Made by a program: the position numbers and the translations under genes
Part shown: piece by piece, positions 54,737 to 63,524 of the stretch
Numbering within the stretch: the first letter of the stretch is position 1
Layout of the letters: each line of letters begins with the position of its first letter
NCBI RefSeq assembly: GCF_018780385.1
Contig: NZ_JADMJO010000013.1
Coordinates: 1-64,000, forward strand
DNA length: 64,000 bases
Reading direction: 5' to 3'
Origin: Hydrogenophaga sp.
Lineage (GTDB): Bacteria > Pseudomonadota > Gammaproteobacteria > Burkholderiales > Burkholderiaceae_C
The notes under the pieces: model-generated
Told to the model about the DNA's origin: nothing
Seen by the model: the letters and a program-made list of their open reading frames with translations, nothing else
Database searches by the model: none

Positions 54737-56611
54737 TCAGTCGGCCTTGACGGCGGGGGTCTGGTCGTCGGGACGCCAGACGGTGCCGATCGACACGGTC
54801 TTGAGTTTTTTCTGTCGGCCGTACCAGAGGTTGACCAGGCCACGCGAGAAGAACACCGAGGAGAACATGCTGGTCACGATGCCCAGGCAGTGCACCACGG
54901 CGAACCCGCGCACCGGACCGGAGCCGAAGATCAACAGCGCCAGGCCCGCGATCAGCGAGGTCACGTTGGAGTCGAGAATGGTGCCCCAGGCGTGGTCATA
55001 GCCGGTGTTGATCGCCACCTGCGGCGAGGCGCCACGGCGCAATTCTTCGCGCACACGCTCGTTGATCAGCACGTTGGAGTCGATCGCCATGCCCAGCGCC
55101 AGCGCCATGGCGGCGATGCCAGGTAGGGTCAACGTGGCTTGCAGCATGGACAGCAGGGACACCAGCAACAAAAGATTGAAGCCAAGCGCGATGCTGGAGA
55201 ACATGCCGAAGAGGGCGTAGTAGACGCACATGAAGAACACGATGACCGCGAAGCCCCACATCACGCTGTTGAAGCCCTTGGCGATGTTCTCCGCGCCCAG
55301 GCTCGGGCCGATGGTGCGCTCTTCGACAATTTCCATGGGCGCGGCCAGCGAACCCGCGCGCAGCAGCAGGGCGGTGTCGTTGGCCTCGACCGTGGTCATG
55401 GCGCCCGAGATCTGCACGCGGCCGCCCCCGATTTCACCGCGGATCACCGGCGCGGTGACCACTTCCCCACGGCCTTTTTCAAACAGGATGATGGCCATGC
55501 GCTTGCCCACGTTCTCACGTGTGACATCGCGGAAGATGCGCGCGCCCTTGGCATCCAGCGTGAGGTGCACAGCGGCTTCCTGGGTCTGGCTGTCGAAGCC
55601 GGCCTGGGCATCGGTGAGGTTTTCACCGGTCAAGAGCACGTCGCGTTTGACGACAACGCTTCGACCACCGCGCTCGGGGTAGCGCTCCGAGCCGAAGGGC
55701 ACCGCACCGGTGCCGCGCTCGGCCGCCTGGCCGTCGGTGGACTCGTCCACCATGCGCACTTCCAGCGTGGCGGTGCGGCCCAGGATGTCCTTGGCCTTGG
55801 CGGTGTCCTGCACGCCGGGCAGTTGCACCACGATGCGGTCGGCGCCCTGTTGCTGGATCACCGGTTCGGCCACGCCGAGTTCGTTGATGCGGTTGTGCAG
55901 GGTGGTGATGTTCTGCTTGAGCGCCTGCTCCTGCACAAGGCGCGCGGCCTCGGGTCGCAGGGTGGCGATCAGGCGGAAGTCGGGTGTGTCGGTGAGGACG
56001 AGATCAGGAAATTGGGCTCGAATCAGGTCACTGGCCGCGCCCAGGGTCTGGGCATCCCCGGCACGCAACTCCATGGTCTGCCCGTTGCGGCTGATGCCGC
56101 CGTGGCGCACGCCCTTTTCGCGCAGCAGGGTGCGCAGGTCGGCCACCAACACGTCAGCCCGGCGCTGCAAGGCGGCGCCCATGTCGACCTGCAACATGAA
56201 ATGCACACCACCGCGCAAGTCCAGGCCGAGGTACATGGGCGAGGCGCCCAGCGCAGCCAGCCAGGCAGGCGTGCGTGGCAACAAGTTGAGGGCGACCACG
56301 TGGCCGGCGTCCGCCGGATCGGGGTTGAACGCCTTCTCCAGCGCGTCGCGTGCCTTGAGTTGGTCGTCGGTGCTGTTGAACCGGGCCTTGACCGAGTTGG
56401 CGTCAAGCTGGATCAGCGCAGCTTCAACACCTTGCGCCGTCAGCGCCTGCTCCACCCGGGTAACGGTGCCGCTGTCGATACGCACCGTGGAACGCGCTGC
56501 CGACACCTGCACGGCGGGCGATTCGCCGAACAGATTGGGCAGCGCATAGATCGCACTGATCAGCAGAGCGATCAGGATGATCGCGTACTTCCACAGCGGG
56601 TAACGGTTCAT
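54737..56611 (-). CDS. secD: protein translocase subunit SecD
   Basis: A 624-residue protein: N-terminal helix at about 9-26, the conserved YLGLDLRGGVHFML at 127-140, a large periplasmic P1 region, and five C-terminal helices containing LALGMAIDSNVLINERVREEL, the core D/N motif of SecD. It partners SecF in late steps of protein export. It lies between yajC and secF on the same strand in the usual yajC-secD-secF order. The length is typical for betaproteobacteria. Confidence 0.97.
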   Translation of the reverse strand: MNRYPLWKYAIILIALLISAIYALPNLFGESPAVQVSAARSTVRIDSGTVTRVEQALTAQGVEAALIQLDANSVKARFNSTDDQLKARDALEKAFNPDPADAGHVVALNLLPRTPAWLAALGASPMYLGLDLRGGVHFMLQVDMGAALQRRADVLVADLRTLLREKGVRHGGISRNGQTMELRAGDAQTLGAASDLIRAQFPDLVLTDTPDFRLIATLRPEAARLVQEQALKQNITTLHNRINELGVAEPVIQQQGADRIVVQLPGVQDTAKAKDILGRTATLEVRMVDESTDGQAAERGTGAVPFGSERYPERGGRSVVVKRDVLLTGENLTDAQAGFDSQTQEAAVHLTLDAKGARIFRDVTRENVGKRMAIILFEKGRGEVVTAPVIRGEIGGGRVQISGAMTTVEANDTALLLRAGSLAAPMEIVEERTIGPSLGAENIAKGFNSVMWGFAVIVFFMCVYYALFGMFSSIALGFNLLLLVSLLSMLQATLTLPGIAAMALALGMAIDSNVLINERVREELRRGASPQVAINTGYDHAWGTILDSNVTSLIAGLALLIFGSGPVRGFAVVHCLGIVTSMFSSVFFSRGLVNLWYGRQKKLKTVSIGTVWRPDDQTPAVKAD

Positions 56612-56706
56612 GGTGTGCCGGCCCTGGAGGCCGCAGGTGTGTCAGCGAGGTCGGGGGTGGAAGCCAGAAGCAGAAACGGGGAGAGAGGCCGCCCCGTCGC
56701 AGGAAT

Positions 56707-57033
56707 TCAGACGTTTTTCAGCGTGCCTTTGGGCAGCACCTGAACCACCGCGGTGCGTTGCATCTGGACCTCCATGCCGTCGGCAAGTTCCACGCCGACA
56801 TAGATCTCACCGATCTTGGAGACCTTGCCGAGAAAGCCACCAGCGGTGACGACTTCGTCGCCTTTGGCCAGGGCTTCAACCATGGCCTTGTGCTCTTTCT
56901 GGCGCTTCATCTGGGGACGGATCATCACGAAATACAGCACCACGAACATCAAAACCAGCGGCAGCATGCCCAGGATGGTGGATTGGGTGTCGCCACCGGT
57001 GGCGGCTTGGGCGTAAGCGGAGGAAATGAACAC
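56707..57033 (-). CDS. yajC: preprotein translocase subunit YajC
   Basis: A 108-residue protein with one transmembrane helix (LGMLPLVLMFVVLYFVMIRPQMKRQKEHKAM, residues 23-53) in the typical YajC form ending RPQMKR, followed by the small cytoplasmic domain (GDEVVTAGGFLGKVSKI). YajC associates with SecDF. It is the first gene of the sec operon here; tgt and queA, its frequent upstream neighbours, are absent and replaced by the oxidoreductase gene. A hairpin precedes it. Confidence 0.95.
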   Translation of the reverse strand: MFISSAYAQAATGGDTQSTILGMLPLVLMFVVLYFVMIRPQMKRQKEHKAMVEALAKGDEVVTAGGFLGKVSKIGEIYVGVELADGMEVQMQRTAVVQVLPKGTLKNV

Positions 57034-57062
57034 GGGCGGTCTCCAACAGGTTCGGGGTCAAG

Positions 57063-57106
57063 AAAAGGCCGAGCGCCCGGTCCGCTGCAAGCGGCGCCCG
57101 GGCGCT
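57063..57106 (-). terminator. hairpin between the oxidoreductase gene and yajC
   Basis: On the minus strand AGCGCCCGG pairs with CCGGGCGCT, enclosing a second stem CCGCT-TGC-AGCGG, and about five bases later comes TTTTCTT. This nested, GC-rich structure lies about 60 bases after the oxidoreductase stop and about 40 before the yajC start. It is a reasonable terminator for the former, or a leader structure of the latter. The spacing to the U-run is longer than ideal. Confidence 0.45.
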
Positions 57107-57166
57107 GGAGCACAACCCGGGATTGTATGCCGGGGGGTGTTGGAGAGCGACGTGCAGGGCGACCGC

Positions 57167-60100
57167 TCAGGCTGCCTTGGCCAGACTGGCCTCCCCGGCT
57201 GGCTGACGCCATTGGGCCTGCAGCCCATCGCGGCGCGAGCGGGCAGCGGCCAGGTTGCGTTCCTTCACGTGCCCGAAGCCCTTGATGTGCTCCGGAATGC
57301 GGGCGATCTCTGCCGCCAGGTCCAGTTTGGCGCTGTTGAGCTCGGGCAGCAGCGCCTCGATGTCGGCGCGGTATTCGCCGATCAGCGCGCGCTCGGTGCG
57401 GCGTTCTTCGGTGCGGCCGAAGATGTCCAGCGCGGTGCCGCGCAGGCCCTTGAAGCGGGCCAGCCATTTGAATGCAGTGAACATATAGGGGCCAAACGGC
57501 CGCTTGACCAGTTCGCCACGCGCGTTCTTCTTCGCGATCAGCGGTGGCGCCAGGTGCACATGGAGCTTGAAATCACCCTCGAACTGGCTGGCCAGACGAG
57601 CGTGGAAGGCCGGGTCGCTGTGCAGGCGGGCCACCTCGTACTCGTCCTTGTAGGCCATGAGCTTGAAGAGATTGCGCACCACGGCCTCCGTCAAGGTGGA
57701 CTTCCCCAACGGCGCCTCGGCCGCGCGCACGCGGAGCACGAAGCGCTGGTAGTCGGCGGCATACGCCGCGTTCTGGTAGCCGGTGAGGAACTCGACCCGG
57801 CGTGCAATCAGGTCGTCGAGCGAATCGCGCTTCTTGAACTGGATCACCTGCTCACCGGAGCCGGCCTTCTGCCACAACGCGGCCACGGCCTGCGGGTTGT
57901 GCGCGGCGCGGCGGCCCCATTCGAACGCCGCCTTGTTCTTGTCGACCTGCACCGCATTGAGTTCCATGGCGCGCATCAGCGCGTCCAGGCCCAGCGGCAA
58001 CCAGCCCTTTTGCCACGCGTAGCCCAGCATCATGGGGTTGGTGTACAGGCTGTCGCCCATCAGGCGCGTGGCCGCGGTTTCGGCGTCGAACGCCCCGACG
58101 GCTTCCGCGCCCAGGTTGTGCACCAGCGCGTCCACACAGGCCTGCGCCGGGTTCTGCCAGTCGGGGTTTTTCACAAAAGCCGCCGTGGGCGTCGCGCTCA
58201 CGTTCAAGGCCACGTGGGTGCGGCCGGCACGCAGGCGCTGCCAGGTTTCCTTGTTGGCGCTCACGATCGGGTCACAACCGATGATCAGGTCGGCCGAGGC
58301 GGCCGAGACACGCGTGGTTCGGATGTCGTCCTGCTGCGCGCCAATGAGCACGTGGCTCCAGGTCGCGCCGCCCTTTTGCGCCAGGCCCGCCGCGTCCTGC
58401 GTGACGATGCCTTTGCCCTCCAGGTGCGCGGCCACGCCGAGCAACTGGCCGATGGTGATGACGCCGGTGCCGCCAACGCCAGCCACGATCACGCCCCAGG
58501 CTTCCGAGCCCAGCACTGGCAGCACCGGCGCGGGAACAGCACCACCGGTCCATTCGGACGCGGCGCCCTTCTTGTCCTTCTTGCGCAGCTGGCCACCCTC
58601 GACCGTGATGAAGCTTGGGCAGAAGCCCTTCACACACGAGTAGTCCTTGTTGCAGCTGCTCTGGTTGATGGTGCGCTTGCGGCCGAACTCGGTCTCCAGC
58701 GGCTCCACCGACAGGCAGTTGGACTGCACGCCGCAGTCGCCGCAGCCCTCGCACACCAGCTCGTTGATGACCACGCGTTTGGCCGGGTCCACCAGGGTAC
58801 CCCGCTTGCGGCGGCGGCGCTTCTCGGTGGCGCAGGTCTGGTCGTAAATGATGACCGTGGTGCCCTGGATCTCGCGGAACTCCTTCTGCACCGCGTCGAG
58901 CAGGTCTCGGTGCTGGATCGCGATGCCTTCGGGCAGGCCCTTCACGCCGTCGTACTTCTCCGGCTCGTCGGTGACGATGGTGATCTTCACCGCGCCCTCG
59001 GCGCGCATGCTCTGCGCGATCTGCACCACGCTGTGGCCCTCAGGCCGCTCGCCCACCTGCTGGCCGCCGGTCATGGCCACCGCGTCGTTGTAGAGGATCT
59101 TGTAGGTGATGTTCACGCCGGCCGCGATGCTCTGGCGCACCGCCAGCAGGCCGCTGTGGAAGTAGGTGCCGTCGCCCAGGTTGGCGAACATGTGCTGGTC
59201 GTGGCTGAACGGCTGCTGGCCGACCCATGGCACGCCTTCGCCGCCCATCTGGGTGAAGCCCACGGTGGCGCGGTCCATCCAGATCGTCATGAAGTGGCAG
59301 CCGATGCCGGCCATGGCGCGCGAACCCTCGGGCACGCGGGTGCTGGTGTTGTGCGGGCAGCCCGAGCAGAACCAGGGCTGGCGCTCGGCACCGGCCACGC
59401 CCTGCGTGAGCAGCGTCTGCATCGACTGTTCCTGCGCGGTCAGGATGGCCAGTTGCGCGTCGATGCGCGCCATCACGTCCTCGGGCACCTGGCCCATCTT
59501 CTTCAGGCGCTTGGCAATGGCGCGCGCGATGATCGCGGGCGACAGGTCGGCGTTGGCGCGCAGCAGGGTGCGCTCGCTGGGATTGGGCATCGACCACTCG
59601 CCGCCACTGAAATCGCCCTCGACCTCTTCAAACTTGCCCAGCACGTTGGGCCGCACGTCGGGGCGCCAGTTGTAGAGCTCTTCCTTCAACTGGTATTCGA
59701 TGACCTGGCGCTTCTCTTCCACCACCAGAATCTCGCGCAGGCCCGTCGCGAACTCCCGCGTGGTCTGCGCCTCCAGGGGCCAGACCACCGCCACTTTGTG
59801 CAGGCGCAGGCCAATGCGCCGACACGTGTCGTCGTCCAGGCCCAGGTCCAGCAAAGCCTGGCGCGTGTCGTTGTACGCCTTGCCGCTGGCGATCAGGCCG
59901 AAGCGGTCGTTCGGCCCGGCGATCACGTTGTGGTTGAGCTTGTTGGCACGGATGTAGGCCAGCGCGGCGTACCACTTGAAGTCGAACAGGCGCGCTTCCT
60001 GGTCCAGCGCGTGGTCGGGCCAGCGGATGTGCAGCCCCCCGGGCGGCATGACGAACTCGGGCACCACGATGTTCACACGGTCCGGATCGATGGTGGCGGT

Positions 60101-60766
60101 GGCGCTCGATTCCACGATCTCCTGGATCGTCTTCATGCCGGCCCAGACGCCGCTGAAGCGGCTCATGGCGATGGCGTGCAGGCCCAGGTCGAGGATGTCC
60201 TGCACCGAGGTGGGGAAAAACACCGGCAGGCCGCAGGCCTTGAAGATGTGGTCGCTCTGGTGCGCGGCGGTCGAGCTCTTGGCCACGTGGTCGTCGCCGG
60301 CCACCGCGATCACGCCGCCCCAGGGCGTGGTGCCGGCCATGTTGGCGTGCTTGAACACGTCAGAGCAGCGGTCCACGCCCGGGCCCTTGCCGTACCAGAT
60401 GCCGAACACGCCGTCGAACTTGTTGGTGCCGGGCGGCGCGAAGCCCAGCTGCTGCGTGCCCCAGAGAGCGGTGGCGGCCAGCTCCTCGTTCACCCCGGGC
60501 TGAAACACGATGTTCTGCGCCTTGAGGTAGGGCGCGGCCTTCTGCAAGGCCTGGTCGTAACCCCCCAGCGGCGAGCCGCGGTAACCGCTGATGAAGCCCG
60601 CGGTGTTCTTGCCGACCAAGGCATCGCGCTGGCGCTGCAACATCGGCAGCTTCACCAGCGCCTGCACGCCACTCATGAAGGCGCGCCCCTGGTCGAGCGC
60701 GTATTTGTCGTCCAGCGTCACGGTTTCCAGGGCGCGGCGGATGTGTTCGGGCAGGGGGGCGTTCAT
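57167..60766 (-). CDS. indolepyruvate:ferredoxin oxidoreductase, fused
   Basis: An 1199-residue fusion of IorA- and IorB-like parts. The N-terminal region (FISGYRGSPLGGYDQAL) is the pyrimidine-binding domain of 2-oxoacid oxidoreductases. The middle holds FCSGCPHNTSTRVPEGS and the thiamine-diphosphate motif GDGTYFHSG, followed by cysteines in CEGCGDCGVQSNCLS for a ferredoxin-like cluster. The later GVGGTGVITIGQLLG starts the gamma-type domain. The enzyme oxidatively decarboxylates indolepyruvate and other aryl-pyruvates to acyl-CoA with ferredoxin as acceptor. A divergent Lrp/AsnC gene may regulate it. The 1294-codon plus-strand ORF opposite is a shadow. Confidence 0.92.
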   Translation of the reverse strand: MNAPLPEHIRRALETVTLDDKYALDQGRAFMSGVQALVKLPMLQRQRDALVGKNTAGFISGYRGSPLGGYDQALQKAAPYLKAQNIVFQPGVNEELAATALWGTQQLGFAPPGTNKFDGVFGIWYGKGPGVDRCSDVFKHANMAGTTPWGGVIAVAGDDHVAKSSTAAHQSDHIFKACGLPVFFPTSVQDILDLGLHAIAMSRFSGVWAGMKTIQEIVESSATATIDPDRVNIVVPEFVMPPGGLHIRWPDHALDQEARLFDFKWYAALAYIRANKLNHNVIAGPNDRFGLIASGKAYNDTRQALLDLGLDDDTCRRIGLRLHKVAVVWPLEAQTTREFATGLREILVVEEKRQVIEYQLKEELYNWRPDVRPNVLGKFEEVEGDFSGGEWSMPNPSERTLLRANADLSPAIIARAIAKRLKKMGQVPEDVMARIDAQLAILTAQEQSMQTLLTQGVAGAERQPWFCSGCPHNTSTRVPEGSRAMAGIGCHFMTIWMDRATVGFTQMGGEGVPWVGQQPFSHDQHMFANLGDGTYFHSGLLAVRQSIAAGVNITYKILYNDAVAMTGGQQVGERPEGHSVVQIAQSMRAEGAVKITIVTDEPEKYDGVKGLPEGIAIQHRDLLDAVQKEFREIQGTTVIIYDQTCATEKRRRRKRGTLVDPAKRVVINELVCEGCGDCGVQSNCLSVEPLETEFGRKRTINQSSCNKDYSCVKGFCPSFITVEGGQLRKKDKKGAASEWTGGAVPAPVLPVLGSEAWGVIVAGVGGTGVITIGQLLGVAAHLEGKGIVTQDAAGLAQKGGATWSHVLIGAQQDDIRTTRVSAASADLIIGCDPIVSANKETWQRLRAGRTHVALNVSATPTAAFVKNPDWQNPAQACVDALVHNLGAEAVGAFDAETAATRLMGDSLYTNPMMLGYAWQKGWLPLGLDALMRAMELNAVQVDKNKAAFEWGRRAAHNPQAVAALWQKAGSGEQVIQFKKRDSLDDLIARRVEFLTGYQNAAYAADYQRFVLRVRAAEAPLGKSTLTEAVVRNLFKLMAYKDEYEVARLHSDPAFHARLASQFEGDFKLHVHLAPPLIAKKNARGELVKRPFGPYMFTAFKWLARFKGLRGTALDIFGRTEERRTERALIGEYRADIEALLPELNSAKLDLAAEIARIPEHIKGFGHVKERNLAAARSRRDGLQAQWRQPAGEASLAKAA

Positions 60767-60927
60767 CGTTGTGTCTCCGTGTGGGCGGGTCGCCTCATGG
60801 GCGTTTCGTGGGCAAGCGGCACGCCGGTAGGTGCACCGCTCCAGCGTGGCGCACAGTGTATGCCCCGTTGCGCGATAAGTGTTTGCGTTTCATGCCCGTT
60901 TTATCGATGATCGAGCAATATTCTTTC

Positions 60928-60943
60928 TAACATTGGGTCATCA
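60928..60943. repeat. 16-base direct repeat, copy 1 (upstream of the Lrp gene)
   Basis: TAACATTGGGTCATCA runs up to and includes the first base of the Lrp ATG, within the 176-base divergent space shared with the oxidoreductase gene. A second copy differing at one base lies 642 bases further on, before the pilin-like gene. It may be a regulatory box, or coincidence. Confidence 0.4.
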
Positions 60944-61452
60944 TGGAAACACTCGACAAGTTCGACATCACCATCCTGCAAGAACTGCAAAGTGACGGCC
61001 GCCTCACCAATGCCGAGCTCGCCCAGCGCGTGGGCTTGTCGGCCGCGCCCTGCTGGCGGCGCGTGCGCGCTCTGGAAGAGGCGGGGTTCATCCGGGGCTA
61101 CCGCGCCGAAATCGACCGCGAAAAGATCGGCCTGGGCGTGCTCGCCTTCGTGCGCCTGGACGCCGACCGCAACAGCGGCGACGTCACACGCAGCCTGGAG
61201 AACGCGATTCGCGGCATCCCCGAGGTGGTGTCCTGCCACTACATCAGCGGCTCTGGCACCTTCGAACTGCAGGTGGTCAGCCGCGATCTCAACCATTTCA
61301 GCCAGTTCGCCCGCGAAGTGCTGATCAATTTGCCCAACGTGAAAGACCTGCACACCAGCTTTTCGCTCGGAGAAGTGAAATCGGGCAGTGCACTTCCGTT
61401 GTCGCACCTGTTGGCCAAAAGTACGAGCACGGCAAAGAAGCCAGGAACTTGA
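60943..61452 (+). CDS. Lrp/AsnC family transcriptional regulator
   Basis: A 169-residue regulator. The N-terminal helix-turn-helix is LTNAELAQRVGLSAAPCWRRVRALEEAGFIRGYRA (about residues 19-53). A RAM/AsnC effector domain follows (LGVLAFVRLDADRNS, VVSCHYISGSGTFELQVVSRDL). It reads divergently from the indolepyruvate:ferredoxin oxidoreductase gene, a common pairing for local regulators that sense amino acids or their keto acids, so control of that gene and of itself is likely. The length is typical with a short Ser/Lys tail. Confidence 0.92.
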   Translation: METLDKFDITILQELQSDGRLTNAELAQRVGLSAAPCWRRVRALEEAGFIRGYRAEIDREKIGLGVLAFVRLDADRNSGDVTRSLENAIRGIPEVVSCHYISGSGTFELQVVSRDLNHFSQFAREVLINLPNVKDLHTSFSLGEVKSGSALPLSHLLAKSTSTAKKPGT

Positions 61453-61569
61453 ACATTTTTGCAACCATTCATCTAATCTTTTCGGCCGTTGGGTAACAAA
61501 GTCGCCGTAAGTTGTTGAGATATGTGAATTTTTTCCGATTCTTTTCTTGCCATCATTCGTGTCGTTTCG

Positions 61570-61585
61570 TAACATTGGGCCATCA
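61570..61585. repeat. 16-base direct repeat, copy 2 (upstream of the pilin-like gene)
   Basis: TAACATTGGGCCATCA matches the copy at 60928-60943 in 15 of 16 positions and is likewise preceded by TTTC. It lies 68 bases before the GTG of the pilin-like gene in a 200-base AT-rich non-coding stretch (61453-61652) that otherwise shows no gene. Confidence 0.4.
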
Positions 61586-61652
61586 ACCCCCGTGGAGCAG
61601 GTACCTGAAAGTGCTCAGCCCACACTTCTCACTTCCATTTGAAGGAAACGTC

Positions 61653-62246
61653 GTGAATAAAGCCCTGCTGCTCAAAACCACCTTGGCCCTGGCTCTGGCA
61701 ACCCCGTTGCTGGCCTCGGCCGAGTCGCAGCTCATCGTCGGCGGCACCGCCAGCGCGGTCGCACGCCTGGATTTCCGCGTCGTCGTTCCCCGGGTGCTGT
61801 TCCTCGGCGTGGGTGCCGGTGCCGGCAGCCTCGCCGACAACGCCACGATCGACACGGTGACGTTCGACTACACCACCAACCCCGCTGCCGTAGGCACCGG
61901 TGCAGCCGCTGGCGCCATCACCGGCAACGTCGTGCCGGTGCGCGTCGTGGGCAACAACGGTCAGGTGAGCCTGGCTGCTTCCACCACGGGCGCATTGACC
62001 AACCTTGCTGGCGATACCATCCCCTGGTCCGAGATCACAGCGACCACCAGCCTGGCCGCACTGCCCAGTCCCATCATCCCCAACACGGGCGCGGGCACGG
62101 CCCGCGACGTGACGCTCTCTTCGGGCACCAAGGTCACCGACCGTGCAGCCAATTGGACCTTCAGCTACGCCAACACGGCGGTGGTGGCTCCGGGCACCTA
62201 CGGCACGACCAATGGTCGCGTGACCTACACCGCCGCCATGCCCTGA
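61653..62246 (+). CDS. exported pilin-like protein 1
   Basis: A 197-residue protein with a clear Sec signal peptide, MNKALLLKTTLALALATPLLASAES, cut near residue 24. The mature part is Ala/Gly/Thr/Val-rich with alternating polar and apolar residues and no cysteine. It ends in WTFSYANTAVVAPGTYGTTNGRVTYTAAMP, a beta-strand-rich tail similar to that of protein 2 downstream and typical of chaperone-usher subunits. The GTG at 61653 follows GAAGGAAA; the track start is too early. A hairpin after the stop could make it the most abundant product of the operon, suggesting a major subunit. Confidence 0.7.
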   Translation: MNKALLLKTTLALALATPLLASAESQLIVGGTASAVARLDFRVVVPRVLFLGVGAGAGSLADNATIDTVTFDYTTNPAAVGTGAAAGAITGNVVPVRVVGNNGQVSLAASTTGALTNLAGDTIPWSEITATTSLAALPSPIIPNTGAGTARDVTLSSGTKVTDRAANWTFSYANTAVVAPGTYGTTNGRVTYTAAMP

Positions 62247-62293
62247 GGTCGCAAGGGAGACCTTGAGATGGCGGAACACCCGCCGTCGGCCTC

Positions 62294-62323
62294 ACGGAGG
62301 GTTTGCAACGGGCAACCCTCCGT
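62294..62323 (+). terminator. strong hairpin after the first pilin-like gene
   Basis: ACGGAGGGTT (62294-62303) and AACCCTCCGT (62314-62323) form a perfect ten-pair stem with a ten-base loop. No U-tract follows immediately (CGCCATTT). It may protect the upstream mRNA end or attenuate read-through. Confidence 0.55.
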
Positions 62324-62358
62324 CGCCATTTAAGGCCCCTGCCTTGCACCTCGACACC

Positions 62359-62378
62359 GGCCTCCCGGGGGGCCTTTT
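62359..62378 (+). terminator. possible Rho-independent terminator/attenuator
   Basis: GGCCTCCCGGGGGGCCTTTT: outer GGCC/GGCC pairing with a short C/G-rich interior and an immediate TTTT run. It lies 113 bases past the stop of pilin-like gene 1 and 28 bases before the next start, so read-through must occur if the genes form one operon. Confidence 0.5.
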
Positions 62379-62405
62379 CTGGACAGCCGCAGCGACACTG
62401 ACATC

Positions 62406-63059
62406 ATGAAGCGCAAGCCCCGCTCCAGCACGGCACACACTGCAGTGAACCTCTGCGTGGCGTTGCTGTGCGTGGCGGAGATGGCCTCTGCCCGCGCCTG
62501 GTCGTTGAACATCACTTCAGGCAGCCGGCGCCTGTTTCTCCATGTCGGCAACGGCGCGCTCAGTGGCTCCAGTGGCACGCTGAATGGGACTGCGGGCACC
62601 AGCGGCGCCATCAACCTGGTGCAGGTCTCGGTGCCGGTGGCGCTGTTGGGCAACGGAACAGCCTTGGCCATGACCAGCAACAGCACCCAATCCACCAGCC
62701 TGTATGGCGACGGCAACAACACCTGCCCGACCCCCGCCAACGCGCTGATGATCGGTGCCGGGTACCGCCGCAACAACGGCTCGGCCAACGCCACGTTGAC
62801 CGTCAATTCCAGCACCAGCTTGACCAACGGCAGTGACACCATTCCGTTCACCGAAATCAGCTGGACAGTCTCAGCTCCGGGCAGCGGTGTACCCAACGTG
62901 ATCCCCGCTGGCACCTTCAACGGCGGCACGCAGACCCTGGCCACGGTGCCAGGCAACACCTACCTCGAAAACTGCCACACCTACAGCTACGCCAACAGCG
63001 CGGTGCGCCCGGCGGGCACCTACAACGGCCGAGTGACCTACACCCTCAGCAGCCCATGA
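62406..63059 (+). CDS. exported pilin-like protein 2
   Basis: A 217-residue protein with an N-terminal signal-like region (NLCVALLCVAEMASARA, residues 15-31). The mature protein is Ser/Thr/Asn/Gly-rich, has two cysteines (NNTCPTPA and ENCHTYSY) that could form a disulfide, and ends SYANSAVRPAGTYNGRVTYTLSSP. This tail parallels SYANTAV...GTYGTTNGRVTYT of protein 1, so the two are probably related subunits. It overlaps the next gene by 4 bases. I infer a minor or tip fimbrial subunit; no named family recognised. Confidence 0.62.
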   Translation: MKRKPRSSTAHTAVNLCVALLCVAEMASARAWSLNITSGSRRLFLHVGNGALSGSSGTLNGTAGTSGAINLVQVSVPVALLGNGTALAMTSNSTQSTSLYGDGNNTCPTPANALMIGAGYRRNNGSANATLTVNSSTSLTNGSDTIPFTEISWTVSAPGSGVPNVIPAGTFNGGTQTLATVPGNTYLENCHTYSYANSAVRPAGTYNGRVTYTLSSP

Positions 63060-63517
63060 TCCTGCTCAAACACCTCGTCACGATGGTGGTCTGCACATTC
63101 ATGACTGCCACAGCCTGGGCCAACCCACATCGGCTGGACGATTCGCTGAGCCACACCGTGCCTCCCAATGTGCAGATGCAATGGCTGCCGTTGACGCCGG
63201 GTCAGTCTTTCGCGGGCGGCATGGAAGCCTGGCTGCGCGTCAACATCCGCCTAGATACCCGCGACTGGGCCGGGCGCAGGGGGCGCATCTACATGGTGCT
63301 CTCGCGCGACCAGAGCTCCAACGTCGAAGCCGTCTGGACCACCCAAGGGCGCCTGCAGCCCGGGCGCCTTGTCTCGGGTGAACGCTCCCTGGTCTTCGCC
63401 GGCACGATCCCCGGCGCCACCCTGGACGACCAGATGCAGGTGCGCCTTCGTTCTAATGCCGACTGGCAGTCCAACAGCCGGCGCCTGAATTTCCACTTCG
63501 AACTGGATGTCGACTGA
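63056..63517 (+). CDS. exported protein of unknown function in the fimbrial-like operon
   Basis: A 153-residue protein with a signal peptide (LVTMVVCTFMTATAWA, residues 7-22). The mature part has basic/aromatic beta-strand-like stretches (AWLRVNIRLDTRDWAGRRGRIYMVLSR, QMQVRLRSNADWQS). I do not recognise a domain. It starts 4 bases inside the preceding pilin-like gene and is 7 bases from the chaperone-like gene, so it belongs to the same transcription unit. Could be an assembly factor or another subunit. Confidence 0.62.
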   Translation: MILLKHLVTMVVCTFMTATAWANPHRLDDSLSHTVPPNVQMQWLPLTPGQSFAGGMEAWLRVNIRLDTRDWAGRRGRIYMVLSRDQSSNVEAVWTTQGRLQPGRLVSGERSLVFAGTIPGATLDDQMQVRLRSNADWQSNSRRLNFHFELDVD

Positions 63518-63524
63518 ATCCGCC

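Noticed and set aside
55139-56743. 534-codon plus-strand ORF opposite secD
   Set aside because: Antisense shadow of a canonical SecD gene.
57026-60910. 1294-codon plus-strand ORF
   Set aside because: It is exactly antisense to the well-conserved indolepyruvate:ferredoxin oxidoreductase gene; long antisense frames are common in GC-rich DNA and its translation is low-complexity His/Ala/Val/Gly-rich with no domain.
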